This document shows, piece after piece, positions 9,948-19,722 of a DNA stretch of 64,000 bases; position 1 is the stretch's first letter, and every line of letters starts with the position of its first letter. Below the pieces are notes generated by a model. That model worked only from the letters and a program-made list of their open reading frames with translations. It ran no database searches and had not been told where the DNA came from. This DNA is from Ichthyophis bannanicus (taxonomy: Eukaryota; Chordata; Amphibia; Gymnophiona; Ichthyophiidae). Position numbers and translations under genes: made by a program. The DNA lies in assembly GCA_033557465.1 (NCBI GenBank), contig CM066031.1, positions 1,065,450,444-1,065,514,443 on the forward strand, written 5' to 3'.

Positions 9948-11242
9948 TATGAGGGTTGCTATTTATATTTCTGGTCTAATAATGAAAAAACAAATATTTA
10001 TGATCGAAATTGGTTTTATTGTTTTTCAAAATATTCTCCATGAAGATCAATACACTTTTGCATGCGTTTGAACCAATTTTCGAAGCACTTTTTCCACTCC
10101 GATTGAGGTAACTCCACAACATGCATTTTGAATGCATCAACCGCATCTTCAGGTGTTGAAAATCGTTGACCACATAATTTGTTTTTGATATGCGGTAATA
10201 AAAAGAAGTCATTGGGTGCCAAATCAGGGCTGTACGGTGGATGACAAATCAATTCGATGTTTTGGCCGGTCAAAAATTCCTTTGTTTGAGCCGATGTGTG
10301 AGAGCTCGCATTGTCATGATGAAGAATTATTCACCTCTTCTTCGACTTTTTCCGAATTTCTCCGAAGATTTCTGGTAAACAAATGGTCGTGTACCATTCA
10401 GAATTGACCGTCCTACGTTGCTCTAACGGCACTGTCGCCACGTGACCGGTAATGCCGAAGAAACAGGCAACCATTTGCTTCAATGTGCTTCTTCCGCGAA
10501 CAACTTTTTTTGGATTTGGCTCGTCTTGGAAGACCCATACAGTCGATTGCTGTTTTGTTTCAGGCTCATATGCATAGATCCATGATTCGTCACCTGTGTA
10601 GATGTTATACACAGTCTTTGATGCACCTTGAACGTATTTTTTCAACATTTCCTTGCACCAATCGACACAAGCCTTCTTTTGAGCGTTTGTCAGATTATGC
10701 GGGATCCAACGCGAACAAATCTTTTTTACGGCCAAATGATCATGCAATATCTTATTGATGCTTGTCATACTAATGCCCAAAGATGCCTCAATCTCACGGT
10801 ATGTCACATGACAATCTTGCTTTATAAGTTCACACACAGCATCGATATTTTCTGGCACAACAACCGATTTTGGACGACTCTGACGGAATTCATCCTGGAG
10901 TGAACGTCGGCCATGATTGAATTCGTTATACCAGTTTTTTACAGTGCTGTAGGATGGTGCTTTATCGCCGTATAAAAAATTAAGTTCATCGATGCACTCT
11001 TGTCTTGATAATCCACGTCGAAAGTTATGAAAAATAATCGCATGAAAATGTTCGCGAGTTAATTCCATTTTTCACCCGAGATGAATTTTTCAAGTTACTG
11101 TAAACAACAAATCGCGCTCAAATGATAAAATGTTATGAATAAGGTTATGTTCAACAATGTCAGTGTTCCAATGGAACCATTGGATGGCGCCTGGCAACAC
11201 TTACTGTTGCTAAGGCCAGAAATATAAATAACAACCCTCGTA
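9948..11242 (-). mobile_element. Complete mariner transposon, TA target duplication
   Basis: The element spans 9950-11240 (1,291 bp) between two TA dinucleotides (9948-9949 and 11241-11242). Its terminal inverted repeats read [T/C]GAGGGTTG[C/T]TATTTATATTTCTGG and differ at only a few positions in the first 28. Transposase is on the minus strand. The low divergence of the termini and the single stop in the gene indicate a young insertion. It lies in otherwise featureless DNA. Confidence 0.95.
10016..11068 (-). pseudogene. Mariner transposase, one premature stop
   Basis: A mariner transposase of 349 sense codons, the usual family length, with one internal stop. The N-terminal DNA-binding half has helix-turn-helix text (FRRGLSRQECIDELNFLYG; VKNWYNEFNHGRRSLQDE). 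The linker motif WIPHNL corresponds to the family's WVPHEL. The catalytic acidic residues are the Asp of TGDESWIYAY, the Asp of HHDNA, and the second Asp of YSPDLAPNDF. I count 34 residues between the last two, the DD34D signature. The frame stays open except for TGA at about 10331-10333, between KKSKKR and IILHHDNA, where an Arg is expected; a single C-to-T change at a CGA codon would explain it. Because the stop separates catalytic residues, the protein is inactive unless read through. It closely resembles insect mariners as I remember them. Confidence 0.93.
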
Positions 11243-11460
11243 ACCCACAACTTCCATACCGACTCCTCACTATCTACCCAATAAATGAATATTTATTGTC
11301 TTAATAAATAAATAAATATTCATTTAAAAACAACTAAAAATCAATAGAGGGTCACCATGAATCGACACCGACTTGACAGCACTTAACAACAATTTATTGT
11401 CTTATTTATTCATTCGTTCAATTGTTGCCTTCATTTACTTTGTTTATACACAATTTCATT
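11243..11460. other. AT-rich flank of mariner
   Basis: Contains an imperfect palindrome of AATAAATGAATATTTATTG-type sequence around 11281-11330. No coding content. Confidence 0.4.
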
Positions 11461-11484
11461 TGTTATATTTATTCATTTGTAGTG

Positions 11485-11580
11485 CCACTATACCCCTGAA
11501 GAAGGCTGGTGCCAAAATGCGGCCATGTCAGGTGTGGCTATACTGTACCTCTGAATAAAGTATTGATTAGGAAATGGATT
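11485..11580 (+). ncRNA. Decayed type I hammerhead ribozyme motif with AATAAAG tail (Penelope-like remnant)
   Basis: Core order is as in a hammerhead: CTGAAGA (11496-11502), stem II GGC...GCC (within 11503-11513), AAAA in place of GAAA (11514-11517), a short stem III around a GGCC loop, then T-C at 11528-11529 as the cleavage dinucleotide. Stem I pairs 11488-11494 with 11531-11537. The G12-to-A change and weak stem III suggest CpG-type decay and loss of activity. Downstream AATAAAGTATTGATTAGG parallels AATAAAGGCAATTTAGG after the better-preserved motif at 19679-19722, so both probably derive from the same retroelement terminus. Confidence 0.6.
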
Positions 11581-13065
11581 TTTCTTTGACGTTTTGCTTC
11601 TTTTTCCAAGTTAGTAAGAAGACATGAAATGGTGATAAGGTACTTCATTCCAGGAAATATTTGAAGGACAGTGTGGAGATGCTGGTGATGTTATCTGGAT
11701 AAAAGAAGGACATCCCTCCCCAGTTCTATCCATCTGGCACCTTTAACCCAAATTGAATTTGCTCAAATGATATACAAAAAGAGACACTACAGGGATTCAC
11801 TCTTTAAAGCACTAAATTTGACTTACAGTAGGTTTTCCCATAGCTATAAAAATAGGCTCAAATCCTCTCTAAATCAGGCTCTAAATCTGTTAAATAAATA
11901 ACTTTTTGGCATGCTAAATGAAAACAGATTTCAAGAGACAATGAAAACTCTTAAGTAATACTTGTTAAAGAAGCAACTCTTAAAACATGCTTTTGTGGAG
12001 TAGAACAAAGTTTGCCCATCACATATGGAAGTAGAAATGCTTCTTTTTGACTTTGCTTTATTTGACAACACAGCCATAGGAAGGCACACGTTAATTCCGA
12101 AGGTAATATTGGATGGTAAAGTTGCAATATGATCTTTCTACAGTACAAAATGACAGGCTGAGTCTTGATCTAAGATCTTTATAAATGTAGAAGTAGGACA
12201 TCAGGCAAAACTCTGTAGTCTACTAACTCTCCCCAGGGAGCTACATCATGACACCCTGACTGTGAGCCACAGAGAGGCAGGATTTATGGTGCTAATGTGA
12301 TAAATTCATATAGATGTAGACAGGAATTTCCTTTTTCAAATATAAGCTTAGGAGAAAATGTCCTTTGTTTTTTTTTTGGGGGGGGGGGTTAATTAAAATT
12401 CTAAACTATCTTGGGGAGTATTTACTAAACTAATAAGGCATTTGGGAGAGGTAAAATACCATTAAATTTAAACATAGCCTTGTATTTTCTAATCTTAAAT
12501 ATCGCTGATATATTTTTAAAAAGCCAGTGTCAGTGGAGAGGTCACATAACCAACCCAAAATGTATACACATGGGGCTCCTTCTTTCTGTACTTCTATAGT
12601 AAATGTTTTGCCACTTTTACTATAGAAAAGAGTTTCCCCTAGCTCTGTCATACCCCTGACCTTAACCTTCCTTTCAATATGCATTCTTTCTTAGAACAAA
12701 GTATGAAATATGTTCAGACTCTGCGACTCGGATGCTACGTTTTCCAAAATAAAGAAAACTGCTTTATAAGGTAGATACTCCTACTCTGCACCTCTAGAAA
12801 AAGCCTTTTATACAATAAATCAGACCTACAGAGGTTCAAACAGTGGAGAGGTTTTTGCCAACAGCTGTACAGGGCAGCCGTAAAGAAAGCATGTTATAAG
12901 CATCTTACTGTTTGTGTTGCAACATTATATACCCTTGAATTACAAAGTGACCTCCAGTGGGTAATAGTATTCTTAAAAGCCAATATATGAAAACCACAGT
13001 AGTACTTAATGATAGGCTTAGTGCACAACTCCTATGAAAAGTGTGCTATAGGACACTGACTGGAG
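11581..13065. other. Unassigned, about 1.5 kb
   Basis: No family-like coding text. Homopolymer T/G run at 12370-12390. Nothing else seen. Confidence 0.5.
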
Positions 13066-13465
13066 ATGGCCTTAATTCCTACTAGTAAACACCCAGAGTT
13101 GCTCTTGTTTCTACCTTCCCCTTCTCAATCCCATCTTGAATTAACCCGTTCCTCTGCCTTCTTCTTCCTGGGTCCCCGATTATGGAACTCACGCCCTCCA
13201 GACCTTCGTCTTGAACTTTCATATAAAACATTTAAAACCAGGTTAAAAACACATTTATTCTGCACCGCGTTTGACCTTCCACCCCCTCCACTATTTTATC
13301 ACCACCTCCCCGTTAGCTCTTCTGTGTCATTTAATGTTATATTGAGTGTTCTATCTTGCCTGTTTCTACCTCTTTCCTGTCCTGAATTGGCGTTCTTTTC
13401 TCACTAAAGCAGTCTCAGTTTTGTTTTGTAAACATATTAAATCTGTAATAAAGATAAAGAAAGAT
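13066..13465 (+). mobile_element. LINE 3' end (L2/CR1-like C-terminus plus tail)
   Basis: The plus-strand frame 13066-13407 contains RSSAFFFLGPRLWNSRPPDLR followed by TFKTRLKTHLFCTAFDL, the C-terminal signature of several L2/CR1-group LINE ORF2 proteins (A-LWN-LP--LR ... F---LKTHLF). A Ser/Pro/Leu-rich end follows. The segment closes with a LINE-type tail (TTGTAAACATATTAAATCTG, then AATAAAGATAAAGAAAGATAAAG), a short 3' microsatellite typical of these elements. The 5' part is missing. Confidence 0.75.
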
Positions 13466-13985
13466 AAAGTTCAATGTTTGAGGCTCTGGTAGGTAGCACC
13501 AGAGTTGCACTGGATACCAGATCAGTAGGAGCTAAGGATATCTCTTCTTGCAGGTTTGGTATTAGGGTTCCAGAATGTGGGGCTTTCATTGATTTGGTGA
13601 GTAGGAGGGAGAATCAGGGGGTAGGGGGCTTCTATTTTTTTTGTTTGGGCAGATGAGGGGAGAGATGGGGTCAAGAGCTGCTATTTTATATTGAATGAGT
13701 GCTTAGGAGAGGAGATGGGAGTGGGTGTTTCTAATTTTTGCAGATCAGGAGGGTAGGAAAGGCTATTAGGGTAGGGGATTCTAATTTTTTAATGGTCATG
13801 TGAGTGAAAGGGTCAGTCAGGGCATGTAGGCAAAGAGACGAGTTGTTTTGGATGGGGTAGTAGGGATTGAAAGGTGGGATAATTCTTTTTGTACTTCTAG
13901 TTGGGGGAAAGCCAAGGACATGCCCTCCCCATAGATTAGTGCTAGATTAGTGCACTAGCTGTTTAGTACTAGCCTCTGACAGAAA
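13466..13985. other. Unassigned G/T-rich stretch
   Basis: Repeated GGGTAGGGG- and TTCTAATTTTT-like phrases give a loosely periodic look (about 60 bp), without clean repeat boundaries. Confidence 0.35.
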
Positions 13986-13989
13986 CTAA

Positions 13990-14155
13990 ATTTTTACAAT
14001 GCGCCAAAAGTACTCTGGGGCCCTATTTACCTAACATACTGTTTTCAAATAAGGTCAATAACATGCAATGCACTTGTGTGGCATATGCTGGCCTATTAAC
14101 ATTGAATGCACCAACATATTAACTAAACAGCACATTTCATTCCTAGGGGCCTTTA
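13990..14155. mobile_element. Possible small MITE with GGGGCC termini
   Basis: Starts CTGGGGCCCTATTTACCTAAC and ends TATTAACTAAACAGC ... TAGGGGCC, an imperfect inverted pair. The termini resemble those of the GC-rich element at 26346-26935 (GGGGTCTGTTTACTAAAC). No open frame. Confidence 0.4.
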
Positions 14156-14189
14156 TATGTAGTGCATCATTAAAGTACAGAAGATAAAT

Positions 14190-14560
14190 TTACCACACAT
14201 GCAGGTGGATCTATCTGCTCCCTTTGATCTAGTGGATCCTGACCTGCTTCTAGGAAAATGAAGCGGCTTGCCTATTGCTGGCTCAGCAATCCCGTGGTTT
14301 ACTGAATTCTTAACTAGTAGATTATTTAGGCTGAAATGGGGGAGTGAGTTTGGGAGTTTATGGAGGATGAGTTGTGGAGTCCCCCAAGGTTCTCTGTTTC
14401 CTACTGATCTATTTAACATTTTTCTAAGTACCTTTGGATCTGGGTGATGTGACTTGGGAATTCTAATTGTTTTCTTTTGCTGATGATACTTTCAAGATGT
14501 CTCCAGAAGCAGAACAGCACGGCTTGTGAAACTCATTGCAAGCTGTGTTATTCATATTAT
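14190..14560 (+). pseudogene. LINE reverse transcriptase fragment with frameshift
   Basis: Plus-strand translation gives VDLSAPFDLVDPDLLL, resembling RT box A (DLSAAFD-VDH--L), then WFTEFLTSRLFRLKWG, then CGVPQGSLFPTDLFNIFLS (box B'). A frame change follows, and the next frame reads SFADDTF, the catalytic FADD box C, near 14476. Stops and at least two frameshifts are present. It is an old L2/Rex-like copy with no 5' or 3' continuation recognised nearby. Confidence 0.75.
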
Positions 14561-16240
14561 CGTGGAAGTTACTAACCTTTGGTACCGCATTACCCCAGGT
14601 TAGTGACTCCCACAGTAAACAAACTTGTGGTAAAATGCAATATTTTACTGCAGCTTAGTAACTAGCCCCCTAAATATGGTAACTGGGCAGGTTAGACGAC
14701 AACACTACAGCTTGCTAAGCGTATGGTCAGAGACATGTTTCAGTCAAATGAGATGCAATCTTAAGAGGACAGTGTAAACAATATGACTCCGTGGCCATTT
14801 GTTTTATTTACATGACCATTTGCAGCAACATCTCTGCCAAACTGCACAGGAGTCCTCTGGCTGCACCACTGCTGATAGGGCAAGATGCTACAACGTTGTG
14901 TTTTTAGCTGGGAGCAGCAGGCACTGTCTACTTCTTGAGACTAAAAGCCCGATATTGCAGCGCATTCCCCTACCAGTAGCAGCATGGACAGAGGACTCTT
15001 GAGCAATTTGATGAGAATGTTGATCTGCAGATGAAGAATTAATGTGTAGGAAAGGCATATGTGCGTTGAATGTTTCTTAGATAATAGGAAACAAACCCAG
15101 AATACCTTTTTGAACATTAGGAGAAGCTGTTGCAAGGAAAAGAAATTGTCTAAACAGAGCAGAGAGAGGCTACAAGAGCAAAGAGTGGGACTAAACTAGA
15201 TGGTGATATTTATACAAAGAGAGAAATAAAATGAAAAAAGTAAATTAAAAAAATGTTCAAATGTAACAAGCAATGCTGTAGATCGACGTACGCTTTGCTG
15301 TATAATGGAAATGAGATTCAGGGCAAAAAACTAAAGCCTGGGGAAAACCCTATGGTTCTGAGAAAAACAAGAGAAAGCAATTAATGAGATAAAAACGACA
15401 GAATGCAAATAGAGATGTCATTATGCTAAGTAATGTAGCATTCAGTAAAATCCAAAAGGACAAAGTAGCAAATGAATGAAAATGCGATACTTCAGGAGAC
15501 TGAATCTTAAGCAAAGGCACCATCTATCAATGCGCACAGCTGGGTTTTCCTAAACTAAAGGCAAATGAAATGCTGTGGGTCAAAGAATTTCAACAACTAT
15601 GAAAAGAAAAACACAGACCTGTACAAAACAGGGATACATTTAACATCAGAACAAGTAAATAGAAGCGGCCACCTCCCTCCTTTTTAAAAATCTCTCTTTT
15701 TCCTCTCGCAATGTTATGCCGAGCTGGTCTAGCATCCAATATGCTTTTCATTTTGAGCTCAGCAGTAAGTACAAATTCTTAGCTATCGATTTTCTACTGA
15801 TGATACATTTTGGTACAGTTGTCAACAATTTATTTTTGGTTACTATTTGTGTTTGGTTCCTTTGGGCCTTATTCAATAAAGATTGCTTCCATAGGTCCAG
15901 AATGGGGAAAGTCCTGTTTCCATAAGACCCTTTGTTTTGCTATCTTCAGCTGGTTTTTGTTTCCTTTCAAAGAAAATTCTTCTGATATTTTATTGTCACC
16001 ATTCTGAGGTGTTTCTTCAGCTGCTATTCCTTTGTTTTTATTCATAACTGGTTTTAACTTTTTAAATCTTCTTTATCTTAGAAGTGCTATGCGGTGATTT
16101 GTACATTGTCACTAACTAATTTGTCATCCTCCAAATTTTTCACTGGTGTAATTTCTCTGAATGCCCCTTCAGTCATTAACCCATTCTTACATAATGCAAT
16201 CTATAGCTGTTGCTTCTGCAGCCTTTAGTAAGGCACAAAA
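14561..16240. other. Unassigned, about 1.7 kb
   Basis: A stretch at 14570-14680 has self-complementary phrases (GTTACTAACCTTTGG / CCAGGTTAGTGACTC) suggesting another small palindromic MITE. The rest shows no coding or repeat signature that I can name. Confidence 0.4.
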
Positions 16241-16244
16241 ACTA

Positions 16245-16537
16245 GGAGTGGAGGAGTGGCCTAGTGGTTGGGGCAAGGTACATCAGGCCAGAAGGTCAGG
16301 GGTTCAAATCTCACTAGAGGATAGCAACCTTGGGCTGGAAGGACTGGGGTTTCTAGTCCCACAGGTGCTCCTTGTGGTCTTGGGCAAGCCACTTAACCCT
16401 CCATAGCCCATGTTCCCTGTAAATAGTTATCTCCAAGTTATAATGCCCTGTTCAATGTAATTTCAGTTTGTTCAATGTAAACCGCACTGATGCAGAATAG
16501 CACAGTATATAAGCGAATGTAAATAAAAATAAATAAA
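16245..16537 (+). mobile_element. tRNA-derived SINE with CORE-like middle and LINE-type tail
   Basis: The head has pol III boxes: A-box region GTGGCCTAGTGGTTGGGG (about 16256) and B box GGTTCAAATC (16301-16310). The middle contains CTTGTGGTCTTGGGCAAGCC then ACTTAACCCTCC, which resembles the CORE/MIR-type domain (CTTGGGCAAGTCACTTAA). The tail ATGTAAACCGCACTGATGCAG ... TATATAAGCGAATGTAAATAAAAATAAATAAAT matches the 3' end of the L2 LINE at 43380-43453, implying mobilisation by that LINE. Confidence 0.88.
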
Positions 16538-16554
16538 TATCTTACAAAAAAGTG

Positions 16555-16762
16555 TGAGTTCCTGTTGTCAAGGCTTGATCCTTACTGTCTCCCCCCCCCC
16601 CCCTCCCTTTCTTATTCTCCAGCCTGAGTCTCTCTATAACTTTTCAGTTATGAAACCGGCATTCTTTTCCTTCCTGATTGATGCTTTTTTTGTAAACCGC
16701 AATGATTGTCCTCAGAAACTGCAGTATATCAAATAAAGACAAACATAAACATCCTTTTAACC
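16555..16762 (+). mobile_element. Retroposon 3' fragment sharing the LINE tail
   Basis: Ends TTTTTGTAAACCGCAATGAT, then CAGTATATCAAATAAAGACAAACATAAAC, the same tail architecture as at 6115-6335. It follows the SINE at 16245-16537 directly. No coding content. Confidence 0.6.
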
Positions 16763-17228
16763 ACCAAATTGGCATATGCATGTTTGTGCATGGCCAGGCA
16801 GATAGACACATACACAAACACACACTAGGTGCAGAAGTAAACAATGGCCAAGTAACAAGAAATGAACTGAAAAGATGTAGGGTTGGGGGACCAAGCGCCA
16901 CCCCCAAGGATGTAGCAGACCAGCGACAATGATAGGTGAAGCTCCCCTTCCACCTTAGTTGGTAGAGACCAGAAGAGTGACCGTGGATCCCTTGTGGCAA
17001 TGTTGACCTGGCTGGGCTATGTATCAGTGAATGGAGAGGACATGAGGGGAGAAGGGGAAGAGGGATAGTATTGGGGAGGGGCATGCAGGGATGTAGAAAT
17101 GAGATGAGAAGAAAGATTACATCCACCTCCCTCTGCATACACTCCTTCAGACACTCATGCAGCCTTCAAACAACACCCCCATCCTCCTCACACACACAAT
17201 CCCAACCACTCTACCACATGCCTCCTCA
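16763..17228. other. Unassigned left flank of the L1 insertion
   Basis: CACA- and CTCC-rich near 17120-17228. Open frames on both strands here have low-complexity translations and no family match. Confidence 0.4.
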
Positions 17229-19353
17229 CACACATCATAATATTTCCAATTTAAATGTTTATTAACATTTATAACCAAACCATAGCCTCTGCACAAGATC
17301 ACCAACATCACAAATGAACAGTGAATCCCTTCCCCCCCCAGTCCCCCCTTAGAACCGCACTCCAATAGTAACATAGCACAATCTCCCCCTACATTCCCCA
17401 AAGACCATCCTCCCCCCCAAATCATAATCCTCCCGCAACACAATATAAATACACTCCATTCATTCCCCCTTAACAACATTACAATGACCACTATCGTTTT
17501 AAGCAACTACATCCCCTAACCCTTCCCCTCATCCCCCCTCCCCCCCAGCCCCTTCTCCCCCCCTCCATGAGGCATCTCATCCCTTCAAAAACTCCAACAG
17601 GGCAACCCATATTTTATCAAATTTCTCCTGCTTCTGGCGACGCATTGCCGTTAATTGCTCCATCAGAACAATGCGTCTCAGTCGACTCTTCCACTGCTCC
17701 ATTCCTGGCATTCTAATCTGTTTCCAAGCCCGCGGAATTTCACTACGAGCAGCTTGTATACAGGCCCATATTGGGCATTCACTCTTCCTAGGGGCCCCCT
17801 CCGGCCACATACCTAACAAACATAAGCCCATATCCAACCCGAGGGCCCCCCCAAAGAGCCCGTTTATTTGTTTCCCCACTGCCCCCCAATAACGCTGAAC
17901 CTGTGGGCACTCCCACCAAATGTGAATGAAAGAAAGACCCCCCCCCCCCCCGCACTGTCTCCAACATCTGTCAGATACACCCGGGAACATCCTGTGCAGT
18001 CGCACTGGCGTGTAGTACCAGCGATATAAAAGCTTATATGATGTCTCCCACACCGCCACAGACAGTGCCTGGCGCCCAATATTCATATGTATTCTCCGCC
18101 ATTCCTCCTCATCCAGATCTCTCCCCAACTCTCTCTCCCATTCTACCTGATGGGAATATTTCCTAGGGGATCTATCCCCCAACCCCCGGTATAATAAGGT
18201 GATCAACCCTCTACTCCCCTTCCACCCCAGCCACATCCCGACCCTGTCATCTGTGGCCTCTTCCCAGCACTCTCGGACATCTTTTTGCTGTAAAATGTTG
18301 CGCACCTGCATATGTGGAAAGACGTCCCCATTCTGCAAGCTATATCTCGCCCTTAAATCTGGATAAGAAATCAACTTCCCCTCCTCTATGAACTTATCAA
18401 ACGTACCCAGCCCCACTGCCTCTCACCGCTTAAAGATCCCCTCCCTACCCGGTGCAAACCCCGGTGTCCCTCTTACCGGAGCCAACACTGAAAAGTCTGA
18501 CCACGGGGAAAATTTCCGCCGTGCTTTACGCCACTGCCCCCTCAAATGCCACAGCACCGGATTCTCCCTCCATCTCCCCCCCCAGGTGGAGGGCCTGGAA
18601 TCCATGGTAAATATGCCAATCTAGTCTCCCCTGCCCAGTACTGTTCCATCTCCCTAAACCCCTTAGGGAGACCCTCCTTTTCCCTCCACTCATATACCTG
18701 TCTTAACTGTGCCGCCCAATAATACCTACCCAGGTCAGGGACCCCCAACCCCCACCTTCCCTATTAGCATACAACACTCGCCTAGACACTCGAGGCCTAT
18801 TATTCCCCCAGATAAATGCAAACACCTGACTCTGCAATTTGCGCAATTCAGCCTGGCTCACCCCCACCGGCAAAGACTGAAATAAATATAGCAAACGTGG
18901 TAACAGGTTCATTTTCAAGACTGCTATCCTCCCCAACCAAGACAGCTCCACCCCCGCCATCTATCCATATCCCTTTTAAGCTGTTGAAAAAGCGGAGGGC
19001 AGTTCGCCCCATACAGATCCAAGTAACTCGCGGTAATCTGCACCCCAAGGTACCTAATCGATCGCGTAGCCCACCGGAATGGAAAGGAGGCCCGTAGACC
19101 CTCAATCACCCGGGGCTCTAAGGAAATCGACAAGGCCTCCGTTTTGTCCCAATTAACCTTAAACCCTGATAGCCTACCATATTCCTGCAATTCACGTATT
19201 AAGATCGGAAGGGAAGTCACCGGCTGTGTCAAAGTGAACAGCAGGGTCCACCAAAGAACAGCAAGCTGCCATGTGGGCAACCAGGAACCAGTCAAGAAAT
19301 GTGGCAGGGAGTTCCAAAATTGCCTTTATTGTTCCACGGATCAAGTGTGCCTA

Positions 19354-19397
19354 AACCCGACACAGGCCGTGTTTCATTCACCACTTCCTCAGGGGTT
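19354..19397 (-). ncRNA. Hammerhead ribozyme motif, left arm
   Basis: Mirror copy of the right-arm motif. On the minus strand: AACCC (19397-19393), CTGAGGA (19392-19386), GAAAC..., ACGGCCTGTGTC, then GGGTT (19358-19354). It differs from the other arm in the stem II region (GTGGTGAAT instead of GTAGTGAAC) and keeps all core residues. Cleavage would fall after the base opposite 19359. Confidence 0.72.
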
Positions 19398-19678
19398 AAG
19401 GGCTCACACTGTAACAGCCAATGTAAAACGCAACTCTCTTTGATTGGCAAGGCCGTGGGAATAACCTGCCCCACACATGCGATGTAGGTTGAACTGAGCA
19501 GCACACGCACAAGGTTTCCAGATCACGAGGCCTTGCGTGACGCTACCTCGTGATCTGGAAACCTTGTGCGTGTGCTGTTCAGTTCAACCTACATCGCATG
19601 TGTGGGGCAGGTTATTCCCACGGCCTTGCCAATCAAAGAGAGTTGCGTTTTACATTGGCTGTTACAGTGTGAGCCCTT

Positions 19679-19722
19679 AACCCCTGAGGAAGTAGTGAAC
19701 GAAACACGGCCTGTGTCGGGTT
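19679..19722 (+). ncRNA. Hammerhead ribozyme motif, right arm
   Basis: Type I layout with every core position present: stem I AACCC (19679-19683) pairs with GGGTT (19718-19722). CTGAGGA (CUGANGA core) is at 19684-19690, a short stem II/loop at 19691-19700, and GAAA at 19701-19704. Stem III is ACAC/GTGT around GGCC-T (19704-19716), and the T-C cleavage dinucleotide is at 19716-19717. Stem II has only about two pairs, as in the minimal hammerheads reported for Penelope-like elements. Self-cleavage would fall after 19717. Confidence 0.75.

Noticed and set aside
16245..16320. A functional tRNA gene
   Set aside because: A and B boxes are present, but no cloverleaf can be folded and the sequence continues into a CORE-like middle and LINE tail, so it is a SINE.
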